DNA from: Semisulcospira habei
Lineage: Eukaryota; Mollusca; Gastropoda; Semisulcospiridae
NCBI GenBank assembly: GCA_036245525.1
Contig: BTPG01000003.1
Location: 190,373,838 to 190,437,837 of the forward strand
Direction: 5' to 3'
Length of the DNA stretch: 64,000 nucleotides
Shown: positions 59,691-64,000 of the stretch, piece by piece
How the letters are laid out: the number at the start of each line of letters is the position of its first letter
Numbering within the stretch: position 1 is the first letter of the stretch
Position numbers and translations under genes: made by a program
Notes under the pieces: generated by a model
Seen by the model: the letters and a program-made list of their open reading frames with translations, nothing else
What the model was told of the DNA's origin: nothing
The model's database searches: none

Positions 59691-60098
59691 AGGTTACGTT
59701 TGCTACAAACGACTACCAACAACTACAAACGACTACCAACAACTACAAACGACTACCAACAACTACAAACGACTACCAACAACTACAAACGACTACCAAC
59801 AACTACAAACGACTACCAACAACTACAAACGACTACCAACAACTACAAACGACTACCAACAACTACAGACGAGAGCGAAATCATGTCGAATAACCAGTGT
59901 CAGTTATTAGCATAGACAATACTCCAAACATCTTTAAGGAACATAGATTCTCATGAGCGCCCGGGGTCATAAGGAGCTATGCCTTTTGGAGATGCTCGGT
60001 TTGTTGCCTATGCTTCTGGTTTTCGATGGCTATCCACCGTGACTTCGCTGTCGTTCGTTGCTGGTGTAGTCATTCGTTGCAAACATAACCTCGCTAAT
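59686..60098. mobile_element. Inverted-repeat unit (TTAGYGAGGTTAYGTTTGC ends) carrying a 20-bp tandem array
   Basis: TTAGTGAGGTTACGTTTGCT near 59688 is matched in inverse by CGTTGCAAACATAACCTCGC TAA near 60075. Inside are about eight copies of a 20-bp unit (ACTACAAACGACTACCAACA, 59700-59870) and a family C hairpin. It lies inside the GCCGAC-rich repeat field, which continues on both sides. Confidence 0.65.
59935..59997. repeat. Family C palindrome, diverged
   Basis: AACATAGATTCTCATGAGCG ... AGCTATGCCTTTTGGAGATG, inside the inverted-repeat unit 59686-60098. Confidence 0.6.
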
Positions 60099-60372
60099 GT
60101 CTGTTTGTCTGCATGTAAAGTCTGATTGTCGGCCTATTGCCCGTCGCCGCCGCATTGCCCATTGGTCGGTATAAAGTCTGTCGGCATAACGTCCGTTTGT
60201 TGGCATAAACTGAATGTCCGCATGCCGTCAACATAAAGTCCGCCTATCGGTAAAATGTCAATATGTTGGCCTAAAATCCGTCTGCCGGCATAAAGTCTGC
60301 CTGTCGGGACATTGTCCGTCTCAGTATCGGGACATTGTCCGTCTGTCAGCGTAAAGATTGTGTCGTAAGACA
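60099..60372. repeat. Continuation of the GCCGAC repeat field
   Basis: GTCTGTTTGTCTGCATGTAA AGTC and many YGTCGGYATA-type units in the inverted orientation. It belongs to the field interrupted by 59686-60098. Confidence 0.7.
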
Positions 60373-61280
60373 TACGTATTCTGCTTACTGTCTAAACCTA
60401 CCTGCGTAAGCACCAAAGCGAGTAAAATGGCAGAAATCATTTTTTTTTAAAATATAATCTGCTTTCACTGCCGGACGCAAAATCTGATTGGTGTTTATAC
60501 AGTTTGTGGTCACTTTTATAGTGCATTAATGGCATAAAAAACGCAAGATAATCCAGAACAAAATTTCAATAGCGTGTTCTAGAGACTTTAACTTGCACGT
60601 CTTGCAGGAGATTGTCCGATATTGATATTTCAAGGGTAGTGCCGGCTGATCTTGGCGCCGCTGAAGGTGCCAAACTCGCTTGGCACTGCCCTTTAAGTGG
60701 CATGGTCCATCCACCTGAGGGATGAATTACTGAGAACTCGTCCGACTTCGACCCACAAAAAGCAGTCACGTCAGCAGTCAGCTGTCGCGTCACACCGAGT
60801 GGGAGGCTTTTAGAACACCTACACTGACCGACCACGTCGTCAGCAAAAGGTCCTTGGGCAAAAGTCGGCCATAGTTGGCCCGCGCGCGGGCCAACGACGG
60901 CCAACATCGGCCCGATGACCTGTTGCTGACTTGGCAAAAACTTTTATTTTTTCAGCTTCTGGCACATTGGTACATTGGTCTTATCAGTAAGTTTATCCGA
61001 AATCCATTTGCTAGTTCACACGTGCCGCCTCCGTATACGCGGCATACGCGGTACTCAGTAGTCCAGACCTGCGCGCACTTCCTGGCACTACTCAGTTGGT
61101 ATGGTTCTGCATTGGTGTACCGGCAACGATAAAATGAACTCTGACCTGCGTTTTGAGACAAGGTGGTAAAAGTCAAGCCAGTACTTTCTCCAGTCACAGC
61201 GGGATGGCAGTGGCAGACAGACGCTGAAAACGATTGTTTGAACCGTTCAGTGCCGAGGAAACTTAAACATCACTCAACTG
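60373..61280. other. Non-coding stretch with MITE traces
   Basis: Contains the degenerate family A copy (60590-60722), the palindrome GGCCCGCGCGCGGGCC (60877-60892) and a family D trace near 61015-61050 (CACACGTGCCGCCTCCGTAT). No gene seen. Confidence 0.5.
60590..60722. mobile_element. Degenerate foldback MITE, family A
   Basis: GATATTTCAAGGGTAGTGCC ... GCACTGCCCTTTAAGTGGCA flank GGCGCCGCTGAAGGTGCC. No TTAA ends were found. Confidence 0.5.
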
Positions 61281-61350
61281 CAAGAGGCCGCATAGATCCT
61301 CATAAGCCGCCCCTGCAGTTGCGGGGGCTCATGAGGATCTATGCCTCATG
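61281..61350. repeat. Family C palindrome
   Basis: ATAGATCCTCATAAGCCGCC ... GGGGGCTCATGAGGATCTAT. Flanks (CCGTTCAGTGCCGAGG, GCACAGTG) resemble the outer parts of 3588-3793. Confidence 0.7.
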
Positions 61351-61519
61351 CTGATGCGACTTTGAATCCACGTTCCTGGGACAACTAAGGCAGCGTTTCA
61401 GTAGTTGTTGAATTGGTGAAGTTGCAGAAAGACAATCTACGTCAACCGGCACAGTGCTAATATGTTTGTGGCCTATTTCACCATAGTAAGCTTTAGAAAC
61501 AAAATGACGATGAAGCTGT

Positions 61520-61564
61520 CTAACCCTCTGGCTGTCGGTATGCTACCGACACCCAGAGGGTTAA
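61520..61564. mobile_element. 45-bp minimal TTAA palindrome
   Basis: TAACCCTCTGG.TGTCGGTA and TACCGACA.CCAGAGGGTTAA with a tiny loop. The smallest TTAACCC-ended unit seen here. Confidence 0.7.
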
Positions 61565-61602
61565 GCCTTTTGTGCGTGTAGCGGCCATCCCGGTACTACA
61601 GA

Positions 61603-61730
61603 CAGTACTGACATCGGGGCTCGATCAGCTTTGACTAATGAAAAACAGACACTGTCTTGAGCATTAGTAGGTGGCGCAGCGGATTTGCATTAGTCAAAGC
61701 TACTATCATCGAGCCTCTATGAGACAGTAG
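61603..61730. repeat. Foldback around GATCAGCTTTGACTAATG
   Basis: GGCTCGATCAGCTTTGACTA ATG returns as CATTAGTCAAAGCTACTATC ATCGAGCC. Arms of about 24 bases with a ~75-base loop. Confidence 0.6.
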
Positions 61731-61957
61731 TGATGGCTCTGTGCACAAGCGGTGTACGCGACCTCTTCTGCAGGGTGTCTGTTGTATAGATCTACTCTAG
61801 AGTCCCCTTCGCCGCTTCACATGACTGCCGGCTCGAAAGCACCCCATCTCAACTGAACGTCGAGGTCAGAGTCTACAAAGGCTGCCACACGAAAAGGTCT
61901 ATATCTCGCTCCAACCTGAACACGTCCACTACAGAGAGCATGGGCGGATCTGATGTG

Positions 61958-63065
61958 AACGAACGAACGAACGAACGAACGAACGAAACTTTATTTTCCA
62001 AAGATTGAGATATTAGGCGCGCAGGCCTTTCTTACTATCTGTCCTTGCTAAGCTACTTTAAAAAAAAGTACACCAACCAAACAACAAAAACTAACTAATA
62101 ATAAACGTCACACACAGGCATAAACACACGCACATAGACACACATATACATGTGCTCGTGCACATGCGCACTTTTGTACATACACATACACACACGTACG
62201 TGCGCACAAAATTATCTAACATATAAGTAGGTATGATATTTTGTATACTATCAAAAACAAGTTAGAAAACGGAACAAACAATTTGGAGGCTAGATGGGGG
62301 AAAAAATAGCAAAAATTTAAAAACATGAAGCGTATTATGTCGAGAAACAAAGAAGAAGAAACGATCAGCATAACGTTGCCTTTGAAAGGTAATCATGTAC
62401 TCTACTTTTAAACAGAGAGAGGGACGTGGTTTGTTGAATAGTGGGAGGAAGGGAATTCCATAAAAGAGCACCTGAATAAGACAGGCTAGATTTGAACAGG
62501 TCTATACGGGGCCTTTTTATAGAGAGACTGTTCCTGGAGGTGCTGTATATTTTTTTTCAGTTGGCGAAAAAAGCCTAGATAAGTAAGGTGGAGCTTTCCC
62601 GTTAGGAAATTTTGTGCATCAGTACACATTTGTTTAGTGCGAGGTGCTTAACCAGATGGAGAAGTCCGATGGCCTGCAGCTTGGCATCAGTGGATAGAGA
62701 CGGATCAGGGAGGATAAGCTTTGCAGCGAGTTTATCTTCTTGAAGTGGTTTTCACTGCAGACATCCCATATTGTTGAGGCATAATCAATGTGGGTTTAAT
62801 GTAGGCATTAAAAAATAGTTTGCGCGTCTTAAGGTCAATGATCGTTTTAAGTTGGGAAAGTAGAAACAACTTTTTGGACAAATGTTTTCTCATATTATAT
62901 ATGTGGTTATGCCAGCTTAGATCATCATCTATTATTACTCCAAGCAGGCGATGTTGACTGAGCTGCTCAACTGGTATGGAGTCCAAAGAAAGGTTGAGTG
63001 ATGGAGGTTTGAGCTGATGTTTCTGGCGGGTTGTGATAAGCATGCTTTTTGTTTTTGTGGGATTT
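61958..63065 (-). pseudogene. 5'-truncated CR1/L2-like copy, RT C-terminal part and 3' end
   Basis: Reading from 63043 the frame LITTRQKHQLKPPSLNLSLD ... HRLLGVIIDDDLSWHNHIYN matches the thumb region of the ORF2 at 5961-7970. A frameshift near 62790 breaks it. Later RIDLFKSSLSYSGAL and WNSLPP recur in another frame (about 62520-62440). The 3' end is ACTTTATTTTCC preceded on the + strand by GAAC repeats (61958-61987), so the tail unit is TTCG where the other copy has TTCATTGA. This indicates a sister family. Confidence 0.75.
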
Positions 63066-63127
63066 ACGCATGCGACTGTGAGGGGAGGGGAGTGGGGTGG
63101 GGGGACGGGGGGACGGGGGGAGGAGAG

Positions 63128-63320
63128 CTGAAAAGCTCAGGCGGTAGAGTGTTCGACTCTTGTGAGTCTACCCACCCGAGGTCAAACTTTGTACCCAATG
63201 CGCAAACTGCTATATGGCCGACGTCGACCCGCCCATAACTTGACTGTGCGCGGGCCAACGGCGACCGACGCCGGCCCGATGGCCTTTTGCGCATCGGGTG
63301 CAGACCTCTTTGAAATCACT
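63128..63320 (+). mobile_element. tRNA-like SINE fragment
   Basis: GCTCAGGCGGTAGAGTGTTC GACTC resembles the D-arm/A box and GAGGTCAAACTTT a decayed B box. The following GTGCGCGGGCCAACGGCGAC ... GGCCCGATGG motif recurs at 60875-60915. Confidence 0.5.
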
Positions 63321-63589
63321 TTCGAGGCGGCGGACAAAAGATGCTGAACCCTAAAAAACTTGTCCCCCCCCTCCTCCCCCCTCCTTCCCCCCTCCTCCCC
63401 CCCTCGTCCCCCCCCCCCCACCCCCCGACACACACATACACACACCTCCAACAGGTCGTGCGCAGGTCACTAGACCGTAGATAGCGCAAGAAAAGAATGC
63501 CACATGCTTTGAATGTTTTGATGCCGTCTACCCCTCCCCCCCTCCCCCCAGTCTCCCCCCCCCCCCCGAGTCCGCCCCTCCCCCAAAAA

Positions 63590-63705
63590 ATAAATAAATA
63601 AATAAATAAATAAAATATATAAAAATTAATAAATAAATAAATAAATAAAAGTAAAAGATAAAATTTAAAAAAATGAAAATAAATAAATAAATAAACCCAT
63701 AGCCC
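63590..63705 (+). repeat. AAAT-rich microsatellite
   Basis: TAAA/AATA units with interruptions, followed by poly-T at 63740-63758. Confidence 0.9.
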
Positions 63706-64000
63706 TGATAGAGAAAAATATGCAGGGGCCCAAAAGCCTTTTTTTTTTTTTTTTTTTGGTATTGTCATCGTTCTGGTAATACTTTCTGCACCATAACTAA
63801 ACAGCCAAGCTGTACCGGCTCATGAGGCTGTGACTATTGCTGATAGAATTTTTTGTTGTATATTCCACAGCGAAACATGTGTTTCAAAGTGCATCATTTC
63901 GCAACACCTGTGATAATTAACCCGTTCACTGCATAGAAAAAGAGAACACAATTTAACTGCAAGAGACATAGATCTGGGTCTCTTGCTTACATCATATCGC

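Noticed and set aside
59700..59870. Evenly spaced 20-bp repeats resembling a CRISPR array
   Set aside because: Units are contiguous with no spacers and the context is an animal genome. It is a minisatellite.

Overview
This is repeat-dense animal DNA. Introns with GT/AG borders, TTAA-flanked palindromes, DIRS and CR1/L2-type retroelements, and tRNA-derived SINE pieces point to a metazoan. A mollusc, perhaps a marine gastropod, is my best guess from repeat style alone. There are no prokaryotic operons, CRISPR arrays or rRNA genes.

The one confidently recognised host gene is ABTB1 (BPOZ; ankyrin repeats plus two BTB domains), on the + strand. I assembled eleven coding exons between 15273 and 51692 whose phases all agree. 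They encode 457 residues; human ABTB1 has 478, so only a first exon of about 20 codons is missing. Two candidate poly(A) signals follow the stop. On the opposite strand, 58921-59070 looks like an isolated exon of an unidentified Cys-rich protein.

Layout. 1-5600: SINE scraps, palindromic MITEs and unassigned intergenic DNA. 5613-~11760 (minus): a CR1/L2-type non-LTR retrotransposon. Its long ORF1 carries a coiled coil and an SGNH/GDSL-like esterase domain; its ORF2 keeps the RT but has lost nearly all of the endonuclease and has one late stop codon. 13757-14640: a broken jockey-like RT. 15273-23037: the first five ABTB1 exons found, with MITEs, a (TG)n tract and a ~164-bp tandem array carrying AGGTCA direct repeats in between. 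23066-51203: four DIRS-like tyrosine-recombinase retrotransposons, one in each of four different ABTB1 introns and one of them antisense. 51204-64000: the last exon, 3' UTR, more MITEs, a 59-bp x6 array, an inverted GCCGAC-rich repeat field, and a second, 5'-truncated CR1-like copy.

Each DIRS-like copy has the full diagnostic architecture: ~180-200 bp inverted terminal repeats (ITRs) plus an internal complementary region (ICR) that reads as the complement of the joined right and left ends. Only the 33254-37283 copy still has open RT, RNase H and tyrosine recombinase frames with their catalytic motifs, but it has lost most of gag. The other three are decayed.

The second theme is a set of short foldback elements bounded by TTAACCC...GGGTTAA (TTAA target, CCC tip, as in piggyBac). 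At least five palindrome families share these ends. Some abut ABTB1 splice sites, so mobile elements have shaped the gene's intron edges as well as its intron length.
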